Shown here: in pieces, positions 1 through 6,966 of the stretch
Position numbering within the stretch: the first letter of the stretch is position 1
Layout: each line of letters starts with the position of its first letter
Assembly: GCA_046715235.1 (NCBI GenBank)
Contig: JBKJZO010000114.1
Coordinates: forward strand, 1-12,362
Direction: 5' to 3'
DNA length: 12,362 bases
From: JBKJZO01 sp046715235
GTDB taxonomy: Bacteria; Actinomycetota; Actinomycetes; BP-191
Made by a program: the position numbers and the translations under genes
The notes under the pieces: model-generated
Databases searched by the model: none
What the model saw: the letters and a program-made list of their open reading frames with translations, nothing else
Told to the model about the DNA's origin: nothing

Positions 1-767
1 TCGGTGATCTGCACGAGGTCGAGGTCGTGCGCGGAGATGCGTTCGGTTTCGAGCATCGGGCCACGGATCCAGTCGAACAGCCCGGTCCAGTACGCCGAGT
101 TGTAGAGGATCACCGGGAACTGCGTGACCTTGCGCGTCTGCACGAGCGTGAGTGCCTCGAACAGCTCGTCGAGGGTGCCAAAACCGCCCGGCATGATGAC
201 GAAAGCCTGTGCGTACTTCACGAACATGGTCTTGCGGGCGAAGAAGTAGCGAAACTCGATGCCGACGTCGACCCACTCATTGAGCGACTGCTCGAACGGC
301 AGCTCGATGCCGAGGCCCACGCTGACGCCCCCCGCTTCGCTCGCGCCGCGGTTGACGGCCTCCATCAGACCCGGGCCGCCACCGGTGATGACCGCAAAAC
401 CCGCCTTCGCCAGCTCACCACCGAGCCGCTGGCCGGCGATGTAGTCAGGGTGTCCTGCTCGGGTACGCGCGGAGCCGAAGACGGTGACGGCGGCGGGGAG
501 TTCGGCGAGCAAACCGAAGCCCTCGACGAACTCCGATTGGATGCGCAGCACCCGCCACGTGTCGGTGTGCACCCAGTCGGACGGGCCGCGCGTGTCGAGC
601 AGCCGCTGGTCGGTCGTCGTACCGGAGGGCAGCTGAGCGCGGCGCGCCGTCAGCGAGTAGCGCCGCTTCGGCCGCCCGGGCCGGGAGCTCGAAGCAGCCT
701 CCTGAGCCTCTTCCAGGTCTTCCGCTGACTGCTGCTCAACCCGCTCGCGATCTTGCGCCTCTGTCAT
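1..767 (-). CDS. LOG family (TIGR00730) nucleotide phosphoribohydrolase, partial
   Basis: Partial gene; 255 N-terminal residues are visible and the C-terminus lies beyond base 1. The LOG family (cytokinin riboside 5'-monophosphate phosphoribohydrolase) cleaves the N-glycosidic bond of nucleotide monophosphates in the cytoplasm. Seen: the Rossmann-type glycine motif GGGPGLMEAVNRGA at about residues 129-142, RKTMF at 178-182, and the family signature PGGFGTLDE at 193-201. An acidic, Glu/Gln-rich N-terminal extension of about 60 residues precedes the fold, as in other actinobacterial members. The ATG at 767 is chosen because a TAnnnT hexamer lies 7 bases upstream, no good Shine-Dalgarno is present, and codon use is normal from there on. 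It is divergent from the glycolipid-binding gene at 944. The family is clear; the true substrate is unknown. Confidence 0.93.
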   Translation of the reverse strand, partial: MTEAQDRERVEQQSAEDLEEAQEAASSSRPGRPKRRYSLTARRAQLPSGTTTDQRLLDTRGPSDWVHTDTWRVLRIQSEFVEGFGLLAELPAAVTVFGSARTRAGHPDYIAGQRLGGELAKAGFAVITGGGPGLMEAVNRGASEAGGVSVGLGIELPFEQSLNEWVDVGIEFRYFFARKTMFVKYAQAFVIMPGGFGTLDELFEALTLVQTRKVTQFPVILYNSAYWTGLFDWIRGPMLETERISAHDLDLVQIT

Positions 768-774
768 AGCCGGA

Positions 775-780
775 ACCCTA
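775..780 (-). promoter_or_regulatory. Putative leaderless -10 element for the LOG gene
   Basis: On the minus strand the hexamer TAGGGT (consensus TAnnnT) ends 7 bases before the ATG at 767. That spacing is typical of actinobacterial leaderless transcripts, where transcription starts at the A of ATG. No convincing -35 or Shine-Dalgarno is seen. This is inferred from spacing and consensus only. Confidence 0.45.
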
Positions 781-821
781 ACCGCGGTCCGCACGTCCCC
801 GCAGATCCTGCCTCGCGGATT

Positions 822-929
822 GGGTGCCGGACGCTCCGCGAAAGCGGAGCGTTCCGCACCCTTTCGCTGAGCGAGGGGTGCCGGACGCTCCGCGAAAGCG
901 GAGCGTTCCGCACCCTTTCGCTGAGCGAG
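822..929. repeat. Perfect 54-bp tandem duplication of a palindromic element
   Basis: Two identical 54-bp units, 822-875 and 876-929, stand head to tail. Each begins GGGTGCCGG and ends TTTCGCTGAGCGAG. Within each unit lies an 18-bp imperfect stem (GGGTGCCGGACGCTCCGC against GCGGAGCGTTCCGCACCC) closed by a GAAA tetraloop. The inner 9 bp are perfect; the outer part has one C-C mismatch and one G-T wobble. A smaller inverted repeat (CGCTGAGCG) ends each unit. The element occupies the divergent promoter region between the LOG gene (767) and the gene at 944, and its last bases (GAGGG) run into the latter's ribosome-binding region. It may be a REP-like dispersed palindrome, an operator pair or an insulating hairpin; nothing here decides which. 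Confidence 0.9.
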
Positions 930-932
930 GGC

Positions 933-936
933 AGGA
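933..936 (+). promoter_or_regulatory. Ribosome binding site for the gene at 944
   Basis: AGGA, seven bases before the GTG at 944, supports that start over the GTG at 824, which would translate both 54-bp repeat units into a 40-residue extension. A GAGGG at 927-931, contributed by the end of repeat unit 2, adds to the purine-rich tract. Confidence 0.6.
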
Positions 937-943
937 TGGCGTC

Positions 944-1570
944 GTGACCGAGTCCGAGATGTTCATCTGGGCGGGAGTCGGATCGTGGCGCGCGGAAGTG
1001 AGCCGCGTCGACGTAGACGGCGACCGCCTTCATGCGACCGGAACGCAGATCGGCGTGGAGCCACTGCCATACCGGCTCGACTACACCGTGCGCACCGGCG
1101 CCCGATGGGTCACGGAGAGCCTCGAGGTCGTGGCCTCCGGGCGAGGTTGGCAGCGGCGCCTCGACCTGCGCCATGACGGAGCGGGCAACTGGACCTGCGT
1201 GGTCGACCACAACGGTGCGGTCGATCTGCCGGCCGCCGGTGGTGACATGAGCGCAGTGGAAGGTGCTCTGGATTGCGACCTGGGCCTTTGCCCGTTGACC
1301 AACGTCATGCCCGTACGCCGGCACCACCTGCACCGCGACAAGGGTGCGGTCGATTTCCTGATGGCATGGGTGTCCGCGCCGGACCTCGGCGTTCACCCTT
1401 CCCTGCAGCGGTACGAGCACATGCGCACCCAACCCGACGGCACCTCACTCGTACGCTTCGTCACCGCGCATCGGAGCTTCGTCGGTGAGCTGAGCCTCGA
1501 CGCCGGCGGCTTCGTCCTGGACTATCCCCAACTCGCGCAGCGGGTTCGCCCTGGGGCGCCAGTGGTCTAA
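944..1570 (+). CDS. Putative glycolipid-binding domain protein (PF06475 family)
   Basis: Protein of 208 residues beginning at GTG 944. It resembles the PF06475 family (Glycolipid_bind, formerly DUF1089). Family-like features in order are: an opening W-x-G-V-G-S-W pattern followed by the E-V-S-R-V-D stretch, PYRLDYTVRT, a W-T-C-V-V-D-H-N-G segment, the strongly conserved-looking DLGLCPLTNVMPVRR (aspartate, proline, TN and RR positions), then LQRYEHM and the C-terminal FVLDYPQLAQRV. There is no signal peptide or membrane segment, so it is probably cytoplasmic. The family name rests on structural resemblance of one member to a glycolipid-binding fold; the biological role is not established. Upstream is the duplicated palindrome. 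The TAA stop overlaps the dapE stop on the other strand. Confidence 0.8.
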   Translation: MTESEMFIWAGVGSWRAEVSRVDVDGDRLHATGTQIGVEPLPYRLDYTVRTGARWVTESLEVVASGRGWQRRLDLRHDGAGNWTCVVDHNGAVDLPAAGGDMSAVEGALDCDLGLCPLTNVMPVRRHHLHRDKGAVDFLMAWVSAPDLGVHPSLQRYEHMRTQPDGTSLVRFVTAHRSFVGELSLDAGGFVLDYPQLAQRVRPGAPVV

Positions 1571-2627
1571 GTGCCCGTGAGGTAGGCGCGCATGACTTCG
1601 TACGCGCGCTCCACCTGCGACAGCTCGACGTACTCGTCGGCGGTGTGCGCGAGGCTCGGATCGCCGGGGCCGAAGTTCAGCGCCGGTACGCCGAGCGCGC
1701 TGAAGCGGGCGACGTCGGTCCAGCCGAGCTTGGCCACCGGCTCACTGCCGACGGCCGCGATGAAGTCCCTCGCCGCCTCGAGATGCAGGCCGGGCAGGGC
1801 GCCGGACGCGATGTCGGTCAGCTCGACGTGATGCGGCGCGAGCACCTGCTGAACATGCGCGAGCGCGTCGTCTTCGGACCGGTCGGGCGCGAAGCGGAAG
1901 TTGATCTCGATCGTGCATTCGTCGGGGATGACGTTTCCGGCCACTCCCCCGCGAATGCCCACGGCCGACAGGCCCTCCCGGTACTCGCAACCGTCGATCA
2001 CAACCCTGCGGGCGTCGTACGACGCCAGCGTCGCAAGCACCGTGGCGGCGTCGTGGATCGCGTTGACGCCCATCCACGAGCGGGCGCTGTGCGCACGCAT
2101 CCCGGGGATCGTCACGTCGACGCGCAGCGTGCCCTGACAGCCCGCCTCGATCTGCGCGCTGGTCGGCTCCATCAGGATCGCGAGGTCGGTCGCCAGCCAG
2201 TCGGCGTGGTTGTCGACGAGCCGCTTGAGGCCGTTGCGCGCGGCCTCGACCTCTTCGCAGTCGTAGGTCACGTACGTGACGTCGTAACGCGGCTCTGCCA
2301 CCGTCGCGCAGACAGCGAGCAGTACGGCGAGCCCACCCTTCATGTCGGTCGTGCCGCAGCCGTAGAGTCGCTCGCCGACACGGCGCGCCGGCAGGTTGCC
2401 GGCCAGCGGCACGGTGTCGGTGTGACCGGCGAGCAACACGCGCTTGTCGCGATCGAGGTTGGTACGCGCGACGAGTGCGTTGCCGTCGCGGTACATCGAG
2501 ACATGCGCGACATCCGCGAGTGCGGCTTCGATCGCTTCGGTGATGAGACCTTCGTTGCCGGACACCGACTCGATGTCGACGAGTTGGTGCACCAGTTCGA
2601 TGACCGGCCCGCGCAGATCAAGTTTCG

Positions 2628-2631
<4 letters not shown>
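1567..2631 (-). CDS. dapE: Succinyl-diaminopimelate desuccinylase
   Basis: Protein of 354 residues, an M20-family metallohydrolase that removes succinate from N-succinyl-LL-2,6-diaminopimelate, giving LL-diaminopimelate for lysine and peptidoglycan. The two-zinc site is intact by family pattern: His70 and Asp72 in LLAGHTDTVP, Asp96 in GCGTTDMKGG, the Glu126-Glu127 pair in DCEEVEAARNG (general base and metal ligand), Glu155 in ILMEPTS, and His329 in SLAHTADEY. The dimerisation (lid) segment spans roughly 165-280. The GTG start at 2631 overlaps the dapD stop by GTGA, implying translational coupling. The open frame extends further upstream but only as a shadow of dapD. The TAG stop overlaps the TAA of the convergent gene at 944-1570. 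Confidence 0.96.
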
Positions 2632-3445
<814 letters not shown>

Positions 3446-3449
<4 letters not shown>

Positions 3450-4552
3450 GTGAGGCTCTCCACTCGATGTGCGGCGGCGCGGATGCGCTCGGTCGGCGCG
3501 GTCATGGCGATGCGAATGTGCCGCTGCCCGGCGGCGCCGTAGAACTCGCCCGGCGCGACCAGCACCCCGGCCTTGGCAAGGCGTTCGACCGCGACCCAGC
3601 AGTCGTGCAAGGGATGGGTGACCCACAGGTAGAGGCCGCCCTGCGAGTGCTCGATCCGCCAGCCGGCGTGCTCCAACGCCTGCTGCATCAGCGCCCGCCG
3701 CTCGCCGTAGAGGCGCCACTGAACCTCGACGTGCGTGTCGTCGTCCAGCGCCGCCGCCATCGCCGCCTGCACAGGCCCGGGCACGATCAGGCCGGCGTGC
3801 CTACGGATCTCGAGCAGCCGGCGTACGACGGCGGCGTCGCCGGCGACGAAACCCGCGCGGTAGCCGGCCATGTTGGACCGCTTCGACAGCGAGTGGACGG
3901 TCAGAACGCCCTCTGCCCCGTGGGCGAGAGCCGACGTGGCCGGTGCGGTGTAGGCGAACTCGAGGTAGCACTCATCGCTCGCGACGAGGACGTTGTTGGC
4001 ACGGCCCCACTCGATGACGTCAGCGATGTGGTCGGGCGTCGCGATCCGGCCGTGCGGGTTGGCCGGGTAGTTGATCCACAGCAGCGTCGCGCCTTCGCCG
4101 ACCCGCGCCAGCTCGGCCAGGTCGAGCAAACCGTCGGTCGTCGGCACCGGCACCGGCTCGCATCCGGCCATCCGCGCACCGACGTCGTACGTCGGGTAGG
4201 AGAGGTCGGGGAAGAGCACCTTGCCGAAGCTGCCGAGCAGCGTCGGGAGCAGGGACACCAGCTCCTTGCTGCCGATGGTCGGCAAGACTTCGGTGATCGG
4301 GTCGACCGTGACGCCGACCCGCCGGTGCAGCCAACCGGCCACCGCGTGCCGGAGCCGCTCGGTGCCGATCGTGACGGGATAGCCATGCGCGTCGGACGCT
4401 TCGGCGAGCGCTCGGCGTACGACGTCGGGCGTCGGGTCGACCGGAGTGCCGACAGACAGGTCGATGATGCCGTCGGGGTGGGCGCGGGCGATGTCGGCGA
4501 ACGGCGCGAGACGATCCCACGGGAAGTCGGGCAGCTGGTTCATCCGCGCCAT
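3446..4552 (-). CDS. dapC: N-succinyldiaminopimelate aminotransferase
   Basis: Protein of 368 residues, a fold-type I PLP aminotransferase converting N-succinyl-2-amino-6-oxopimelate to N-succinyl-LL-diaminopimelate with glutamate as amino donor. Seen: DLSVGTPVDPTP near 31-42, the Asn of NYPANPHG (Asn165), Asp193 in SDECY, the PLP lysine Lys224 in SLSKRSNMAGYRAGF, and Arg347 in HIRIAM, which should bind the substrate carboxylate. It heads the overlapping dapC-dapD-dapE set. Two ATGs are possible. The outer one (4552) is given, but 4543 matches the N-terminus of the M. tuberculosis protein better and has CAGAAT seven bases upstream, so a leaderless start there is plausible. Only 27 bases separate it from the upstream FG-GAP gene. 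Some actinobacterial homologues are annotated as also acting on prephenate; this cannot be judged here. Confidence 0.94.
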
Positions 4553-4579
4553 TCTGGCAGGTGACGCGAGGAGTTCCGG

Positions 4580-5380
4580 CTAATGCCAGACGAGGAAGTG
4601 GTCGCCCGCACGGCCGAAGCGGAACGAGGCGGTCGCCGGCCCGCTCCTGAGGGCTGGCCGCAAGAACCACTGACCACTGCGTACGACGCCCGGCGCGACC
4701 GTGCCGCCGGTGCCCCAGTTGCCGACGACCGGCTGATCGGTGGCAGCGCCGAAGGCGAAGATCGAATCCGGCTTGGCGCCGAACTGCTTGCTGTAACCCC
4801 ACACCCGGAACTCGTCGACAACGCCGAGTGCGTCGTCACCGTCGTTGTCCCAGTCGGCGACGACCGGGAAGCCGTCGATACCGAAGCGCACGACCTTGTT
4901 CGTGCTGCCGCGACTTGCGGTGTTGCGGAGCAGCCAGATCGGCACGGCGCAGTTGGCGTCGACGCAGCGCACCACACCCGGGGTGTCGTCGCCATCGCCG
5001 TCCCAGTCACCGACGACGGGGAAGTCGCCGGCATCGCCGTAGGTGAACGTGATGTCGGCAGCGCCCGCGGAGTTGGTGTTGCGCAGGTACCACGTGCGGC
5101 CGCGGACGATCCCGGCGGTCTTGACGCCATCGCCGTCCCAGTCGCCCATCACCGGGAAGTCGGTCGCGCGACCGAAGACGAAGGACGCGGTGGCGCCGCC
5201 CGTCGTCATCGAATCACGCAGCAGCCAGAGGCCGCCCCGGTAGATGGCCGGCTTGGGTGGCAGCGGCGCGGCTTGAGCTCGCATCGACACCGGTACGCCG
5301 CGCGCCGACTCCATGGGAACGATGGCCGTGACGCCCAACGCCACACCTGCTGTGACGAGTGCACGGACGGCACGGCTCAT
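4580..5380 (-). CDS. Secreted FG-GAP/VCBS-like repeat protein (copy 1)
   Basis: Protein of 266 residues with a Sec-type signal (Arg-containing start, hydrophobic 8-22, probable cleavage before about residue 38). Five repeats of about 45 residues follow, at roughly 49-93, 94-144, 146-189, 191-234 and 235-266. Each follows the pattern W-x-L-R ... F-x-F-G-R-x-x-D-x-P-V-V-G-D-W-D-G-D-G ... G-V-V-R. Aspartate-rich loops at 80-85, 125-130 and 176-181 look calcium-binding; the fourth (221-226) has lost its acidic residues and the fifth repeat stops before the loop. A beta-propeller-like fold is likely. Cys139 and Cys144 may form a disulphide. The ATG at 5380 is chosen over the preceding TTG because GGAG lies eight bases upstream. 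No enzyme motif is present; the function is unknown. It is a tandem paralogue of the next gene upstream. Confidence 0.85.
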   Translation of the reverse strand: MSRAVRALVTAGVALGVTAIVPMESARGVPVSMRAQAAPLPPKPAIYRGGLWLLRDSMTTGGATASFVFGRATDFPVMGDWDGDGVKTAGIVRGRTWYLRNTNSAGAADITFTYGDAGDFPVVGDWDGDGDDTPGVVRCVDANCAVPIWLLRNTASRGSTNKVVRFGIDGFPVVADWDNDGDDALGVVDEFRVWGYSKQFGAKPDSIFAFGAATDQPVVGNWGTGGTVAPGVVRSGQWFLRPALRSGPATASFRFGRAGDHFLVWH

Positions 5381-5394
5381 CAACTGAACTCCAG

Positions 5395-5420
5395 CTCGGT
5401 ACGACGACTCGGTACGACGA
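5395..5420. repeat. 13-bp perfect tandem repeat before FG-GAP copy 1
   Basis: CTCGGTACGACGA occurs twice in direct succession (5395-5407, 5408-5420) in the 54-base gap between the two FG-GAP genes, just upstream of the Shine-Dalgarno of copy 1. It could be an operator or a slippage product. Each unit contains the heptamer GTACGAC that is common across the window. Confidence 0.8.
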
Positions 5421-5434
5421 CGGCAGGGACGCCC

Positions 5435-6232
5435 CTACTCCCAGGTCAAGAACTGATCGGTCGGCCGCCCGAAGTGGAAGGACCACGACGCACCGCCAGC
5501 GGCGAGCGCGCGCCCCATCAGCCAGCTCGCGTTGCGAACGAGACCGGGGCCGGTCTGACTGTCGGTGTTCCAGCTACCGACGACCGGCTTGTCGCCGCGC
5601 GTACCGAACCTGAATCGTCCCTCTACCGTGGAGTCGAACGCGTTGGTGTAGGTCCACACCGAGTTGCGGTCGACCAGGCCGGGAGTGTCGCCACCGAGGT
5701 TGTCCCAGTCGGCGACTATCGGCGTACCGGCTCCGCCGAAGGTCGTCATGGTGGTGGCGCCGGCGCTCAACGAGTTGCGCACGAACCACTGCCGCGACGT
5801 GCACGCCCGGTCGACGCACCGCACGACACCCGGGGTGTCGTCGCCGTCGCCGTCCCAGTCACCGACGACCGGCACGTCGCCGATGCGCCCGAACGAGAAC
5901 ACGACGTTGGACGGTCCCTTGCTGTTGCTGTTGCGCAGGTACCAGAGGCGCCCGCGTACGACGCCCACGGTCTTGCTGCCGTCGCCGTTCCAGTCGCCCA
6001 TCACGGGGAGGTCGCCGGCGCGGCCGAATCCGAAGGTGGTGATGCTGACGGGCGCCACGTAGGTGCGCAGGTACCACACGCCGTTGCGGAAGGCCGCGGG
6101 CTTCGACCCGTTGTTGGTCTCCGGCGGGATGGGCCCCGTCGCGTACGACGGCCCGATCGATCCGAGGGTGACTGCGATGACGGCGCCGGCGGCCGCCGCG
6201 GTTGCCGTGAACATGCGGAGTGCTCTGGACAT
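5435..6232 (-). CDS. Secreted FG-GAP/VCBS-like repeat protein (copy 2)
   Basis: Protein of 265 residues, in the same register as its downstream paralogue. The signal peptide has a hydrophobic stretch at about 8-27 and probable cleavage after Ala31 (SYA-TG). The five repeats again carry W-Y-L-R, F-x-F-G-R, P-V-V-G-D-W-D-G-D-G and G-V-V-R. The second loop (125-130) is a complete D-x-D-x-D-G; the first has Asn82, the third reads DWDNLG (175-180), and the fourth is degraded. The protein ends at FLTWE where copy 1 ends at FLVWH. Cys139 and Cys144 fall at exactly the same positions as in copy 1. The ATG at 6232 has GGAG six bases upstream. It lies 97 bases after fdxA, beyond a strong hairpin. Probably cell-surface or extracellular; role unknown. 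Confidence 0.85.
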   Translation of the reverse strand: MSRALRMFTATAAAAGAVIAVTLGSIGPSYATGPIPPETNNGSKPAAFRNGVWYLRTYVAPVSITTFGFGRAGDLPVMGDWNGDGSKTVGVVRGRLWYLRNSNSKGPSNVVFSFGRIGDVPVVGDWDGDGDDTPGVVRCVDRACTSRQWFVRNSLSAGATTMTTFGGAGTPIVADWDNLGGDTPGLVDRNSVWTYTNAFDSTVEGRFRFGTRGDKPVVGSWNTDSQTGPGLVRNASWLMGRALAAGGASWSFHFGRPTDQFLTWE

Positions 6233-6264
6233 GGAGTGCTCCAATCCGTTTCGGGACAAACGCG

Positions 6265-6297
6265 AATCGGCGGCTCGCCTAGTGGCGGCCGCCGATT
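6265..6297 (-). terminator. Hairpin after fdxA, probable terminator
   Basis: A perfect 10-bp stem, AATCGGCGGC (6265-6274) against GCCGCCGATT (6288-6297), encloses a second 4-bp stem CGCC/GGCG with a TAGT loop and one unpaired T. It starts 33 bases after the fdxA stop. On the minus strand it is followed only by CGCGTTTG, so the T tract is short. It may end fdxA transcription, or act as a processing or attenuation site before the FG-GAP genes. Confidence 0.65.
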
Positions 6298-6329
6298 GTG
6301 CCGAGGGCACAGAGCAGGACGGAGAAGCC

Positions 6330-6644
6330 CTACTCCACCGGGAGATTCGCGATGAACGGCACATCAGTGCCCGTCGGGCCAATCTTCGAGAACCCGCCCG
6401 GTGAGCCGAGCTCGTTGAAGAAGTCCTTGTTGGCCTTCGTGTATTCCTTCCAGGCACCGGGGACGTCGTCTTCGTAGAAGATCGCTTCGACCGGGCACAC
6501 GGGTTCGCAGGCCCCGCAGTCGACGCACTCGTCCGGCTGGATGTAGAGCGACCTGTTGCCTTCGTAGATGCAGTCGACAGGGCACTCTTCGATACATGCC
6601 TTGTCCTTGACATCGACACAAGGCTCGGCGATGACGTAGGTCAC
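6330..6644 (-). CDS. fdxA: Seven-iron ferredoxin (3Fe-4S/4Fe-4S)
   Basis: Protein of 104 residues, a soluble low-potential electron carrier. The cysteine pattern is that of Azotobacter ferredoxin I and actinobacterial FdxA/FdxC. Cys9, Cys17 and Cys50 are expected to hold the 3Fe-4S cluster. Cys21 with Cys40, Cys43 and Cys46 are expected to hold the 4Fe-4S cluster, and Cys25 is the additional non-ligand cysteine. CPVDCIYEG and CVDCGACEPVCP are both present, followed by the usual acidic tail of about 50 residues. The GTG at 6644 is fixed by a full AGGAGG seven bases upstream. In Mycobacterium tuberculosis the homologue (Rv1177) sits directly before dapC (Rv1178); here two secreted-protein genes lie between. 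Confidence 0.97.
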   Translation of the reverse strand: MTYVIAEPCVDVKDKACIEECPVDCIYEGNRSLYIQPDECVDCGACEPVCPVEAIFYEDDVPGAWKEYTKANKDFFNELGSPGGFSKIGPTGTDVPFIANLPVE

Positions 6645-6651
6645 GTCAGGT

Positions 6652-6657
6652 CCTCCT
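6652..6657 (-). promoter_or_regulatory. Strong Shine-Dalgarno of fdxA
   Basis: AGGAGG on the minus strand, seven bases before GTG 6644. It is the strongest ribosome-binding site in the window, consistent with a highly translated ferredoxin, and it decides the GTG start. Confidence 0.85.
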
Positions 6658-6687
6658 AGAACACCAAAGCGCCACGGGCTGTCGGCC

Positions 6688-6694
6688 TAGTATC
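6688..6694. promoter_or_regulatory. Possible overlapping -10 elements of the divergent fdxA and SH3-like genes
   Basis: In the 91-base divergent gap, TAGTAT (6688-6693, plus) fits TAnnnT for the gene at 6736, and GATACT (6694-6689, minus) resembles a -10 for fdxA. No clear -35 was found for either. Tentative. Confidence 0.3.
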
Positions 6695-6735
6695 GCAGGC
6701 GACGGCCGGAGGATCACATCACAGGGAAAGTCGGC

Positions 6736-6966
6736 GTGCCCGCCATCTACAGCATCGCGATTTCCGAGTCCGACATCGGCCAGCGGGTGATGGTGCGCCG
6801 CACGCTCACAGACGGCCGTGAGGGGTACGGCGACGTGATCGGCGAGCTTGTCGCGTGGACAGACGTCATGCTCACGATCCGCACGAGATCGGGCGAGGAA
6901 GTCGTCGTCCCGCGGGCCGCGGTCGTTGCGGGCAAGCGGGTGCCGCCGCCGGTCCCGCGCCGGTGA
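6736..6966 (+). CDS. Stand-alone SH3-like domain related to the N-terminus of Rv0428c-type GNAT proteins
   Basis: Protein of 76 residues. The segments DIGQRVMVRR, GDVIGELVAWTD, MLTIRTRSGEEVVVPRAAVV and the terminal AGKRVPPPVPRR match the small beta-barrel that begins actinobacterial Rv0428c-like acetyltransferases, in which the GNAT catalytic domain follows the K-R-[IV]-P-P linker. Here the protein stops exactly at that linker, and the next gene starts on the same GTGA, so no acetyltransferase domain is encoded. The GTG at 6736 has AGGGA eight bases upstream. Such neighbours beside fdxA are known as GNAT genes in Streptomyces (from memory), which supports an origin by domain loss. Role unknown; binding or regulatory at most. 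Confidence 0.7.
   Translation: MPAIYSIAISESDIGQRVMVRRTLTDGREGYGDVIGELVAWTDVMLTIRTRSGEEVVVPRAAVVAGKRVPPPVPRR

Noticed and set aside
27..728. A 233-codon plus-strand frame at the left edge
   Set aside because: It is antisense to the LOG-family gene, whose PGGFGT and GGGPGLMEA motifs identify the real coding strand.
824..943. N-terminal extension of the glycolipid-binding protein from GTG 824
   Set aside because: It would translate the two palindromic repeat units into an 18-residue duplicated peptide with no family match; GTG 944 has its own AGGA and starts next to the domain.
2267..2280. 14-bp perfect palindrome GTCACGTACGTGAC
   Set aside because: It lies inside dapE coding sequence (V-T-Y-V-T-Y), is explained by codon use plus the common CGTAC word, and has no promoter context.
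4583..6355. A 590-codon open frame on the plus strand, opposite both FG-GAP genes
   Set aside because: It is antisense to two genes with clear signal peptides and repeats; its translation is Arg/Gly/Val-rich with no domain, and it arises from high-GC third-position bias.
4580..6644. A genomic island or prophage fragment around the FG-GAP genes
   Set aside because: No integrase, transposase, attachment repeat or clear change in base composition is visible; only the gene context is unusual.
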